NCBI GenBank assembly: GCA_027021365.1 | Contig: JALUUM010000027.1 | Coordinates: forward strand, 310,001 to 374,000 | Source of the DNA: Spirochaetales bacterium | Lineage (GTDB): Bacteria > Spirochaetota > Spirochaetia > SZUA-6 | Reading direction: 5' to 3' | DNA length: 64,000 nt | Shown here: positions 9,611 through 17,377 of the stretch, one piece after another | How positions within the stretch are numbered: the stretch's first letter is position 1 | How the letters are laid out: each line of letters opens with the position of its first letter | Position numbers and translations under genes: made by a program | The notes under the pieces: generated by a model | What the model saw: the letters and a program-made list of their open reading frames with translations, nothing else | Told to the model about the DNA's origin: nothing | The model's database searches: none

Positions 9611-10204
9611 TCAGTTCCTCGCTACCAGCCCGTGCAAAATGATGTCAAGCATTATCTCAAGGTCGGTTTCTATCTCTTTGATGTTTTCCCGGGAAACCGC
9701 CCTTTCTTCCAGGTACTTCATCGAAGATACTATGTTGATTGCAAGTTTATCAGGATCCAGTTTTCTGAATGTTCCTGCCTTTATCCCCTCGTTAAGGATA
9801 TTCCTTATCGATTTGATCTCCTCTTCTCTGCTCTTCTCTCTCAAATCTGCCACGAAACTGTAATGTTCCAGGTGTTTGTCTTTCAGGGCACTGTAATAAT
9901 TTGGAAGCTTATCGAGGAACTCGATTCGCTTTTGGAAATACCTGACAAGTTTATCCTTGGGTTCCAGTTTCCCTTGCAGAATGGGTGCCAGCTCATCATC
10001 GAGTTGTGACTTCTCCTTTTCAACAATGCTCCTGAAAATATCTTCCTTGTTCTTGAAATAGTAGTAAAGGGAGCCTTTTGCCTTGTTCAGGGAGCCTGCT
10101 ATATCCTCCATAGTTGTTTTTTTGAAGCCGAATCGCTTGAATATGTTGCTTGCCCTTGAAAGAATCAATTCCTTGATACCTTTCTCTCTCGGTTTCTCCA
10201 TCAC
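9611..10204 (-). CDS. TetR/AcrR-family transcriptional regulator
   Basis: A 197-residue regulator with an N-terminal TetR helix-turn-helix at about 12-55: 'FKKTTMEDIAGSLNKAKGSLYYYFKNKEDIFRSIVEKE' reads as the standard recognition helix region (quoted motif core GSLYYYFKNKEDIF). The rest is the helical ligand-binding and dimerisation domain. It sits immediately upstream of the giant activase gene and probably controls both. A 27-bp region with TTTGAA/TTCAAA arms lies in the leader (10222-10248) and is a likely self-operator. Ligand unknown; acyl-CoA derivatives are a reasonable guess from the neighbour, but that is inference. Confidence 0.9.
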   Translation of the reverse strand: MMEKPREKGIKELILSRASNIFKRFGFKKTTMEDIAGSLNKAKGSLYYYFKNKEDIFRSIVEKEKSQLDDELAPILQGKLEPKDKLVRYFQKRIEFLDKLPNYYSALKDKHLEHYSFVADLREKSREEEIKSIRNILNEGIKAGTFRKLDPDKLAINIVSSMKYLEERAVSRENIKEIETDLEIMLDIILHGLVARN

Positions 10205-10221
10205 GACTCGATACCTGCCTT

Positions 10222-10248
10222 TTTGAACAAAATGTTTTTTTATTCAAA
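10222..10248. promoter_or_regulatory. candidate TetR operator (inverted repeat)
   Basis: TTTGAA (10222-10227) and TTCAAA (10243-10248) form an inverted repeat with a 15-bp AT-rich centre. It lies between the -10 box and the TetR start codon, where TetR-family repressors often bind their own promoter. Confidence 0.45.
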
Positions 10249-10258
10249 TTACTCTGAT

Positions 10259-10288
10259 AAAATAGCACATTGTTGATTGCTTGGTCAA
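10259..10288 (-). promoter_or_regulatory. sigma70-like promoter for tetR-activase
   Basis: Read on the minus strand: TTGACC (10288-10283), an 18-bp spacer and TATTTT (10264-10259). The predicted start point is about 50 nt upstream of the TetR ATG. The rest of the 193-nt gap (10289-10397) holds nothing recognisable. Confidence 0.5.
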
Positions 10289-10397
10289 GTTTTTTTTGGG
10301 GGTTTTACTGTACGAAAAGCTGCCTGAGTACCGGAGAGGGTGAGAAGGTTTGCCCGAAGTACTTCAGTCTGTAAAGTATTTCGTTATTTAAAGTCTT

Positions 10398-12017
10398 TCA
10401 TTCTTTGGCCCGGATTGTTTCTTTTCTTATTATTTCCTTGATTGCATCGAGGGTCACTATTCCGAGAATTTTCCTGTGATTCTCTTCCGACACGACGGGA
10501 AGGAAGGATAAACCGTTTCTTACAATGGTCTTGTATGCTTCTCGCAAGTTACTGACAGGGAAGGCATGGTGTATTACCGGCAGCATGAGGTCCTGGGCAA
10601 TAACGAGATTTGTGGGTATGTTCCTGCTAAGCATTGGTTTTATCTTCGAAAGTCTGACTATACCGATTATTTCGCCCTTTGCATCAACAACCGGTATATC
10701 GTCCAGATCGCTTGAAGAGAAAACATCGAGAATTTCCGGTAACATCATATGAGGCTTTATGTACGGTACCTCTTTCTGCATTACATTTCCCACACTGTAC
10801 TTTTCCAGCATTTCCTCTTCAGTTACGTTCCTGTTTATCTCATCAGCCTTTTTAATGGCGAGTTTTACGAATGGCGGGCCGATAATCTGGACAATGAAGG
10901 TGGTGAGAGTGACAATGTTTATAATGGAGAGCCCCAGTGAAGGATAGTTGTGAAATGCCGATATTGCAAGTCCTATTGTGACACCTGCTTGCGAGAAGAG
11001 GCCGAGGCCCAGGTACTTCGCCACTTTGGAGGATGCATGGGAGAGCTTTGCACCTATGAAGGCTCCCAGGTTCTTTCCGAGCGTTCTCCCGCCCAGATAT
11101 AGCAGGGCAGTTATAACTGTAAAAACGGTAAGGCTCTTCAATTCCAGCCTTGCACCGGCAAGGACGAAGAAGAGAATGTAGATGGGCGGAGAGAAACTCT
11201 TCATGGAATCGAATACCTTCTGAGAGTAGAAGGGGGCAATATTCACCAGTGCCACACCGAAGAACATCTCTGCGAGTATCATGTCGAAGCCGAATCGAAG
11301 AGAAAGAGCAATTATAAGGATAATCGAACCAAAGGTAAAACTTAGCATCAGATCCTGTTCGTGTTTCTGTTTTCTCGTTGCATCGAGGATCAACCTGAAG
11401 ATTATTGCAACAAGAATGCCGAGGAGGGCAGCTCCGCCAATGGAGTAGAGTGGTTTTAGGATGCCCTCGTAGAGGCTGAAGGCTCTGTGTTCAACGAGGA
11501 TTTTGGCAATCGCGTTGGCGAATCCATAGAGGAGTAGTGCCAGGCCGTCATCCAGGGCGACGATGGCAAATATCATTGTCGTGAGTACACCTGCAGCCTT
11601 GTACTCCCATAGAACGTCTACCGTTGCTGCAGGGGCCGTGGCGGAGGCGAGGGCTCCAAGGATTATGGCAAGCCCCCAGTTTCCTGTGAAGAAACCGGTG
11701 AGGAAGGTAACGAACAGGAAGGCAGCGATTCCTTCGAAGAGGAGGATAACTACCATACTCTTACCGAATTTCTTGAATACCGATTTTTTAAGTTCACCAC
11801 CTACCAGGAAACCTATTATCCCCAGTGCGATGTAGTTCAGGGGCCTGAATTCCTCTATGAGATCCTTTGTGAGAATGTTTGTAACCGAGACACCGAGAAC
11901 AAGGCCTATGACAATGTAGCCTACTACTTGGGGTATTCTGACTGTTTTAAAGAGCCTTGCTCCGAGGACACCAAAAATCAAGGCTATTGCAATTACAAGT
12001 ATGGTTCCTGAACTCAT
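10398..12017 (-). CDS. CPA2-type cation:proton antiporter with C-terminal CBS pair
   Basis: A 539-residue inner-membrane protein. About 12 hydrophobic segments cover residues 1-390 in the Na+/H+ exchanger (KefB-like) pattern, with 'RIPQVVGYIVIGLVLG' near the N terminus and 'ASATAPAATVDVLWEY' in the ion-binding core. Residues of about 415-535 form two CBS motifs ('VMQKEVPYIKPHMMLPEILD', 'DIPVVDAKGEIIGIV', 'LSFLPVVS', 'GIVTLDAI'), a likely adenine-nucleotide sensing module. The start at 12017 was chosen because the ATG overlaps the upstream stop in an ATGA; a longer open frame to 12290 exists but its extra residues are an out-of-frame reading of the upstream gene. It ends the 15015-10398 operon. 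The transported ion (Na+ or K+) cannot be told. Confidence 0.85.
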   Translation of the reverse strand: MSSGTILVIAIALIFGVLGARLFKTVRIPQVVGYIVIGLVLGVSVTNILTKDLIEEFRPLNYIALGIIGFLVGGELKKSVFKKFGKSMVVILLFEGIAAFLFVTFLTGFFTGNWGLAIILGALASATAPAATVDVLWEYKAAGVLTTMIFAIVALDDGLALLLYGFANAIAKILVEHRAFSLYEGILKPLYSIGGAALLGILVAIIFRLILDATRKQKHEQDLMLSFTFGSIILIIALSLRFGFDMILAEMFFGVALVNIAPFYSQKVFDSMKSFSPPIYILFFVLAGARLELKSLTVFTVITALLYLGGRTLGKNLGAFIGAKLSHASSKVAKYLGLGLFSQAGVTIGLAISAFHNYPSLGLSIINIVTLTTFIVQIIGPPFVKLAIKKADEINRNVTEEEMLEKYSVGNVMQKEVPYIKPHMMLPEILDVFSSSDLDDIPVVDAKGEIIGIVRLSKIKPMLSRNIPTNLVIAQDLMLPVIHHAFPVSNLREAYKTIVRNGLSFLPVVSEENHRKILGIVTLDAIKEIIRKETIRAKE

Positions 12018-13012
12018 CTCTGTTTTCCTTGTATCCTGCTGATTAGCAGCATTGTAAGGCCAATGGCAACAAAACTCAAGTGACCAAGTCTCAGTATTAT
12101 CGTGTATGTAAGGCCTCTCTCCGGGCCCATCTTTAAAAGGCTGAAGATGAAAAGGTTTACCCCTTCCATACCTCCCAGGTTGGCAGGGATTATTGTAAAA
12201 ATGGCGAGAAAAAGTGAGGATCCGAATATGATAAAAGCGTTTATCATGCTTGGAAATTGCATCAGGCAGAGTATATAGTAGGTCTGACAAACCTCGATCA
12301 TACTTATGGTTAGTCCAATCGTCATAGCAAGGTAAAAGTATTTTTTTTCATGGATGATAAGGGTAATTTCTCTCTCGAAAGCCTTTATGAATGAGTATAT
12401 TTTCACTGCAATTCTCGGATTACTCTTTATGATGGGTCTCAAAATTTTTTTCGAGATTCTTTTTATAAAGGCTCTATCATGGAGCAGCTTTACCATTACG
12501 AAGAAGAAAGAAGCGATAAGTGATAACATAAGGATGGCTGATATAACAATGAGGATCGGCTTGGGGTTAAAAAAAAATATCATAAAGGATAGCCCTGTTA
12601 CAATGGCAGGAAATTTGGTAAAGAGTTCTATATACTTGTCCAGTGTTACCGTTGCATAAATCTTATTGTAGGAGGTATCGGGGTCTTTTATCATTCCAGC
12701 CCTTACCGGTTCTCCCCCGATGTATAGAGAGGGTGTCAGGTAGCTCACAGAGTAACCGCTTATCCTTGCCTTAAGAATGTTAAAGAAGCCTCTCTCTACT
12801 TCAGCCTGCCTCATGAGAATTCTCCATTGAACAGAGCCTAAAAGTTGAACCGAGAACTGGAAGAGTAGAATTACAAGTATATTCTGAGGTTTTAAGATTT
12901 TCAGATACTTCCTGAACTCGTTGATATTCAGAGTCTTGAGAAAGAGGAAGAGAAGAAGTGATATGACAAGTAATTCTGTCAAAAGAAATGCTACACGTTT
13001 TTTATTATGCAT
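12014..13012 (-). CDS. Lysylphosphatidylglycerol-synthase-like (UPF0104) membrane protein
   Basis: A 332-residue polytopic membrane protein with about eight hydrophobic segments and the family marks of the LPG synthase transmembrane domain/UPF0104: 'RISGYSVSYLTPSLYIGGEPVRAGMIK' in the middle (core YLTPSLYIGGEP) and 'IIPANLGGMEGVNLFIFSLL' near the C terminus (core PANLGGMEG). There is no soluble aminoacyl-transferase domain, so lipid flipping or another membrane-lipid role is more likely than lysyl transfer. It lies 41 nt behind the acyl-CoA synthetase and overlaps the antiporter by 4 nt, so the three are translated from one mRNA; the lipid link to the synthetase is inference. Confidence 0.8.
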   Translation of the reverse strand: MHNKKRVAFLLTELLVISLLLFLFLKTLNINEFRKYLKILKPQNILVILLFQFSVQLLGSVQWRILMRQAEVERGFFNILKARISGYSVSYLTPSLYIGGEPVRAGMIKDPDTSYNKIYATVTLDKYIELFTKFPAIVTGLSFMIFFFNPKPILIVISAILMLSLIASFFFVMVKLLHDRAFIKRISKKILRPIIKSNPRIAVKIYSFIKAFEREITLIIHEKKYFYLAMTIGLTISMIEVCQTYYILCLMQFPSMINAFIIFGSSLFLAIFTIIPANLGGMEGVNLFIFSLLKMGPERGLTYTIILRLGHLSFVAIGLTMLLISRIQGKQR

Positions 13013-13053
13013 TACAATTTTTACTCTTCTACTTTTTTTACTTTTCTTCTCTC

Positions 13054-15015
13054 CTACTCTTTCGACCGGTCCTCCTCTTTCAACCAGCCTTTGAGATTTG
13101 TTCTGTTACTGTCGTTCTTGGGATTCTCGTTTTCTCCGTAGAGTGCATCTATTGTTTCTCTGTACGCACTTACGATTCTTCTTCTTACCATCTTGAGTGT
13201 GGAGTTAATCATTCCGTTTTCCTCGTTGAAAGATTCGGGAAGAATGGCGAATGTCTTGGGAACCCATTGAGGCATGAATCTCTGTGACAGTCTCTTATCT
13301 TCCCTGTACTTCTTTAATGAGTCTGCTATCGAGTCTATTATTCTCTCAACCGTTTCATCCCCCTCTGCGGGAAATCCCCTTTCCTCTGCCCATTTCTTCA
13401 TTTTTTCTCTATCAGGAACAATAAGGGCTACCGTATAGGGGTTCTGCTGGTTGTAGAGCATCACCTGGGAAATGAATGGTATATGATCCACAAGGTGCTG
13501 TTCCAGTGCTTCCGGTGAATATTTCTCCCCGTCTTCCCCCACGAGAAGGCTCTTTATTCTTCCCGTAATGAAGAGAAAGCCGTCTTCATCGAGGTATCCC
13601 AAATCTCCCGTGTGAAACCATCCATCCACTATTGCTTCTCTTGTAGCCTTTTCGTTTCTCCAGTAACCGATCATCACACAGTCGCCTTTCACTGTAATTT
13701 CACCGGTACTGCCTGCAGGGAGGGGATTACCCTCTTCATCGACTATCCTCACCTTCGCCCATGGGAAGGGTTTCCCGGATGAGCCTATCTTGAACTCTCC
13801 CTTTTCAAAGGTATTGCATGAAATCACGGGGCTTGTCTCGGAGAGCCCGTAACCCTGGTAGATCGGTAATCCAAGAGCTGTGAACCATTTTACATGGTCA
13901 TCTGAAACCCCTGAACCTCCGGAAACCATGAACCTGATTCTTCCGCCCAGGGATGCTTTGAGCTGCTTTGAAATAATGCCCCGAAGGGGGATATATACCG
14001 GCCAGAGGAGCAGTGAGAGTGGATCCGTAGCCTTCTTGAAGCCATTTCCAATGAGTCTCGTACCCATCGTTACCGTTACCCTGAACAACAGCTTTGCAAG
14101 GCTTCCGCTTTCCTCGATTTTTGATTCTATCGATCTCCTGAAACTTTCGACGAGGGCCGGTACAACGAGTAGGTAGGTTGGTCGTACCTCCCTTATATTC
14201 TTGGGAATGTTTCTCAAGGTTCCTATCTCCGTCTTTCCCGGTTCCACTGCTGCTACTACGCTTCCCTTTTTGAGAAAGGAATAGATGCCTGCCGTGTGTG
14301 CGAAGGAGTGATCCCAGGGAAGAATCAGCAGGGTGTAGAAGGGTATTGGAATCCTGAAAACCTCATTTACGTCGGATACATTCACCCAGTAGTTCTTGTG
14401 TGAAAGTACGATTCCCTTGGGTTCTGCAGTGGTACCGGAGGTATATGTGAGAGTTGCAGGATCATTTTCATCGATTCCTTCCTCTCTTTCACCAATGGCT
14501 TTGGGATTCTCCCTGATAAACCTCTCTCCGCTTTCGATGACCTCCTTCCACTGGTAAACCTTCACCCCGCTTCCCTTAAAAGATACCCCCTCGGGAAGTG
14601 TGTCCATCAACACCACAGCCTCTGCATCGGGGAGTTCATTAAGTAGTGGCAGGACCTTTGTTAACTGACCTTCGGAAACCACGATGAATCTTGAACCCGA
14701 ATGTTTTAGCCTGAAGAGAAGCTCCTCCCTCGTCTTTATCTTGATCGATATCGGAACGCTTATGGCGCCGGATAAAAGTATGCCAAACTCCGTGGATACC
14801 CATGAATTTCTTCCTTCGGATAGAAGTGCGATTCTGTCCCCCTTTTCAATCTCCCTCGAGAGAAAGAATCCTGCAATCGCCTCGGCCTCTCTCTCCACTT
14901 CTTTGAAAGTAGCACCAACATAACCCTCTGCATGTCTCTCCATCATGAATGTCCAGTTGGCATATTTCCTTGCACTTTCCCTTAACAGACCGGTAAGAGT
15001 TCTCTTTGCTGCCAT
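13054..15015 (-). CDS. Long-chain acyl-CoA synthetase (AMP-forming)
   Basis: A 653-residue ANL-superfamily enzyme that should activate fatty acids to acyl-CoA through an acyl-adenylate. The P-loop-like motif 'LTYTSGTTAEPKGI' is near residue 190; 'YQGYGLSETSPVIS' near 390 is the second adenylate motif; 'GWFHTGDLGYLDEDGFLFITGR' (core WFHTGDLG) marks the hinge; the C-terminal domain has 'KSLLVGEDGEKYSPEALEQ'. In this subgroup the catalytic Lys usually follows 'SPE'. Length fits FACL proteins of the FAA1/FadD15 type. It is the first gene of a three-gene minus-strand operon and is divergent from rlpA. Exact chain-length preference is unknown. Confidence 0.9.
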   Translation of the reverse strand: MAAKRTLTGLLRESARKYANWTFMMERHAEGYVGATFKEVEREAEAIAGFFLSREIEKGDRIALLSEGRNSWVSTEFGILLSGAISVPISIKIKTREELLFRLKHSGSRFIVVSEGQLTKVLPLLNELPDAEAVVLMDTLPEGVSFKGSGVKVYQWKEVIESGERFIRENPKAIGEREEGIDENDPATLTYTSGTTAEPKGIVLSHKNYWVNVSDVNEVFRIPIPFYTLLILPWDHSFAHTAGIYSFLKKGSVVAAVEPGKTEIGTLRNIPKNIREVRPTYLLVVPALVESFRRSIESKIEESGSLAKLLFRVTVTMGTRLIGNGFKKATDPLSLLLWPVYIPLRGIISKQLKASLGGRIRFMVSGGSGVSDDHVKWFTALGLPIYQGYGLSETSPVISCNTFEKGEFKIGSSGKPFPWAKVRIVDEEGNPLPAGSTGEITVKGDCVMIGYWRNEKATREAIVDGWFHTGDLGYLDEDGFLFITGRIKSLLVGEDGEKYSPEALEQHLVDHIPFISQVMLYNQQNPYTVALIVPDREKMKKWAEERGFPAEGDETVERIIDSIADSLKKYREDKRLSQRFMPQWVPKTFAILPESFNEENGMINSTLKMVRRRIVSAYRETIDALYGENENPKNDSNRTNLKGWLKEEDRSKE

Positions 15016-15073
15016 TTAAAAACCCCCTTTCAAATGGTTGCGGAGATGCTATATTATAGAGGAGAAAATAATA

Positions 15074-15709
15074 TTGGTCAAAATTATGAGTCTACGAGAC
15101 GATAGAGAAACTGTGAAAAAAATATATCTTATTTTGATATTTGCCGTCCTCCTTATTTCTTTTCCCCTTGCTGGTTTCGCCTTCGAACAGGGGCTTGCCT
15201 CGTGGTACGGGGGTAAATTTCATGGCCGTATTACTGCAAGCGGAGAGATTTTTGATACGAACAAGCTCACGGCAGCACACAAGACACTTCCCTTCGGTTC
15301 CATAGTAAAGGTGACAAACCTTGATAACGGTAAGTATGTGATTGTGAGGATAAATGACAGGGGTCCCTTCGTGAAGGGAAGAATAATAGACCTCTCGAGG
15401 GCTGCTGCAGAGGCGATAGACTTGGTGGGAAAAGGAGTTGCAAGGGTAAGACTGGAGGTTCTCTCACTTGGAAACTCTGAGAAGGTCTATAAAATCCAGG
15501 TAGCAGCTTACAGGGAGATAGAAAATGCTGAAAAATTGAAGGCAATGCTTGAAAAAGGTGAAATACAGGCCATATTTGAGTATGGAGAGAATAATATCGT
15601 TCGTGTAGTCATAGAAAATGTACTACAAAACCAGCTGGATTGGACCATCGCAAGGCTGAAAAAGCTGGGAATAGATGATCCTCTGGTACGGCTGGAAATA
15701 AAAAAGTAG
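15074..15709 (+). CDS. rlpA: RlpA-type septal-ring lytic transglycosylase with SPOR domain
   Basis: A 211-residue exported protein. After a hydrophobic signal segment comes the RlpA double-psi beta-barrel with '[19 protein letters not shown]', '[12 protein letters not shown]', 'INDRGPF' and '[10 protein letters not shown]', the conserved core of RlpA enzymes that cleave naked glycan strands. A C-terminal SPOR-like domain starts at '[14 protein letters not shown]' and should target the septum. No lipobox Cys is present, so unlike many RlpA proteins it is probably not lipidated. The TTG at 15074 is preferred because AGAGGAG (15058-15064) lies 9 nt upstream; ATG at 15086 is the alternative. Next gene follows at 15 nt. 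Confidence 0.9.
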   Translation: MVKIMSLRDDRETVKKIYLILIFAVLLISFPLAGFAFEQGLASWYGGKFHGRITASGEIFDTNKLTAAHKTLPFGSIVKVTNLDNGKYVIVRINDRGPFVKGRIIDLSRAAAEAIDLVGKGVARVRLEVLSLGNSEKVYKIQVAAYREIENAEKLKAMLEKGEIQAIFEYGENNIVRVVIENVLQNQLDWTIARLKKLGIDDPLVRLEIKK

Positions 15710-15724
15710 AGAAAGGAGAGGAAA

Positions 15725-15937
15725 GTGGCAAAGAAAAAGTACAAGCTGGCCAGCTATCTTATTGCAAAGGGGCTGATCACGCGTGAACAGGCAAGGGAGA
15801 TAATGGCCGAGCAGGATGGAAAGAAAGGTCCTATTAGGGAAAGATTCGGAAGGATTGCCGTCAGAAAGGGGTACATAACCGAATCTCAGCTGAACAGGGC
15901 AATTCTGGAAAAAGAGAGGGAAGAGGCTGGCTATTGA
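15725..15937 (+). CDS. Small MshEN/T2SSE-N-like protein
   Basis: A 70-residue soluble protein starting at GTG with a GAAAGGAGAGG ribosome site. Two repeats of a short helix-turn motif can be read: 'LASYLIAKGLITREQAREI' and 'FGRIAVRKGYITESQLNRAI'. This is the pattern of the N-terminal MshEN domain of type II secretion and type IV pilus ATPases, which binds c-di-GMP in some members, but here it stands alone without an ATPase. It lies 15 nt after rlpA and probably shares its transcript; its last codons overlap the convergent fumarase gene by 7 bp. A small nucleotide-binding or adaptor protein is a guess. Confidence 0.65.
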   Translation: MAKKKYKLASYLIAKGLITREQAREIMAEQDGKKGPIRERFGRIAVRKGYITESQLNRAILEKEREEAGY

Positions 15938-16482
15938 ATCCTTTTCTCTCTGGCTATGGCATAAAGATCGTTGCCATAGCAGTCATCGATAACAACTAGA
16001 GGCATTTCTCTTACCGTTAACCTGCGAATTGCCTCGGTTCCGAGTTCTCCGAAAGCTATCACCTCTGCCTCTACAATGGACCTGGATATCAGCGCAGCGG
16101 CACCCCCTGTAGCTCCGAGATATATTGCACGGTATCTTTTCATTGCCTCTCTCACTTCATCAGACCTCGGCCCTTTGCCTATCGTTGCCTTCAGTCCGGC
16201 CTTCAGGAGCATCGGTGTGAATGTGTCCATCCTGTAACTCGTTGTGGGGCCTGCAGAGCCAATGATCTTCCCCGGTGGTGCCGGTGAAGGTCCCGTGTAG
16301 TAGATGACCGCTCCCCGTATCGGGAAGGGCAGGGGTTTACCCTTCGCTATGAGATCGGTGAGAATCTTGTGAGCAGCATCCCTGGCGGTATAAACAGGAC
16401 CACTCAACAGGACCCTGTCTCCTGCTCTGAGTTGACTTACTATCTCATCCCTTAGGGGAGCTTCGATTCTTATTCTATTCAT
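15931..16482 (-). CDS. Class I fumarate hydratase, beta (C-terminal) subunit
   Basis: A 183-residue protein of the FumA C-terminal/TtdB family, which with the alpha subunit forms an Fe-S hydro-lyase that interconverts fumarate and malate. Typical marks are 'RAGDRVLLSGPVYTARDAAHK', 'GAVIYYTGPSPA', 'GSAGPTTSYRMD' and 'YLGATGGAAAL' (family cores GPVYTARDAA and GPTTSYRMD). It follows the alpha subunit by 49 nt. L-tartrate dehydratase beta is the alternative; the pairing with dxs gives no substrate hint, but fumarase is the common form in anaerobes. Confidence 0.9.
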   Translation of the reverse strand: MNRIRIEAPLRDEIVSQLRAGDRVLLSGPVYTARDAAHKILTDLIAKGKPLPFPIRGAVIYYTGPSPAPPGKIIGSAGPTTSYRMDTFTPMLLKAGLKATIGKGPRSDEVREAMKRYRAIYLGATGGAAALISRSIVEAEVIAFGELGTEAIRRLTVREMPLVVIDDCYGNDLYAIAREKRIQ

Positions 16483-16531
16483 GTTTCTCGATCCCTGACA
16501 AACTTAGGCATGAACTTACCGCATTGATACT

Positions 16532-17377
16532 TCAGATTATCTTGGTTCCTGCTCTCGCAGCGTTGCACTGTATGTTCACGGCAACGGGCAGAGTTGCAAT
16601 ATGCCTTGGGAAAACCTCTATGAATAGCTCGAGGGCAGTAATCCTTCCCCCGAAACCTCCCGGACCGATTCCCAGCGAATTGACCTCTTTGAGCCATTCT
16701 CTCTCCAGTTTGGCAATACCGGGGTCCTCGTTTCTCTGCCCAATTTTTCTCAGAAGTGCCTTCTTTGAAAGCAGTGTCACATAGTCGAAGGTTCCGCCTA
16801 TTCCTACTCCCACTATCACCGGCGGGCATGCATTTGCCCCTGCAAGTTCAACTGTTTCAACTACGAAACTCCGTATACCCTCGAGGCCGTCGGATGGCTT
16901 TAGCATACCCAACCTGCTCATGTTTTCAGCGCCACCGCCTTTGGGCATGAGGGTCACCTTAACAGTTTCGCCCGGAACTATTTCCGTATGTATCACGGCC
17001 GGTGTATTGTCACCGGTATTTACCGGGTTTGTAAGCGGGTCCCGCAGAATCGATTTTCTCATGTAACCTTCCCTGTAACCCCTGCTGATTCCCCTGTTTA
17101 CAGCATCCTTCAAGTTGTCACCGGAAAGCCTGACATCCTGCCCTATTTCCAGAAAGACAATTGCAAAACCGGTATCCTGGCAGATTGGTATGCCCTCCTC
17201 TCCGGCAATACGAGAGTTTTCTATGATTTGTCCTATTACCTCTCTCCCCGTTTCTGTTTCTTCCTTATCGAGTGATTGCTCGAGGGCGCTCTTTATATCC
17301 TCTCCGAGGAACCTGTTTGTCTCTATTGAGAGTTCCCTGACGGCATTTTCAATTTTACTTACGTCTACGATTCTCAT
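16532..17377 (-). CDS. Class I fumarate hydratase, alpha (N-terminal) subunit
   Basis: A 281-residue Fe-S hydro-lyase subunit. The three cluster Cys expected in this family are visible in 'PICQDTGFAIVF' (near residue 62), 'ANACPPVIVGVGIGG' (near 187) and 'NIQCNAAR' near the end (about 272). 'TNPVNTGDNTPAVIH' and 'PKGGGAENMSRLGML' are further family marks. The oxygen-sensitive 4Fe-4S type suits an anaerobe. Its start overlaps the dxs stop by 4 nt (ATGA), so translation is coupled to dxs. Tartrate dehydratase alpha is possible but less likely. Confidence 0.92.
   Translation of the reverse strand: MRIVDVSKIENAVRELSIETNRFLGEDIKSALEQSLDKEETETGREVIGQIIENSRIAGEEGIPICQDTGFAIVFLEIGQDVRLSGDNLKDAVNRGISRGYREGYMRKSILRDPLTNPVNTGDNTPAVIHTEIVPGETVKVTLMPKGGGAENMSRLGMLKPSDGLEGIRSFVVETVELAGANACPPVIVGVGIGGTFDYVTLLSKKALLRKIGQRNEDPGIAKLEREWLKEVNSLGIGPGGFGGRITALELFIEVFPRHIATLPVAVNIQCNAARAGTKII

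Noticed and set aside
12018..12290. N-terminal extension of the antiporter gene by 91 residues
   Set aside because: The extra residues lack hydrophobic or family pattern and are the out-of-frame reading of the upstream LPG-synthase-like gene. The ATGA overlap at 12017-12014 gives a normal start.
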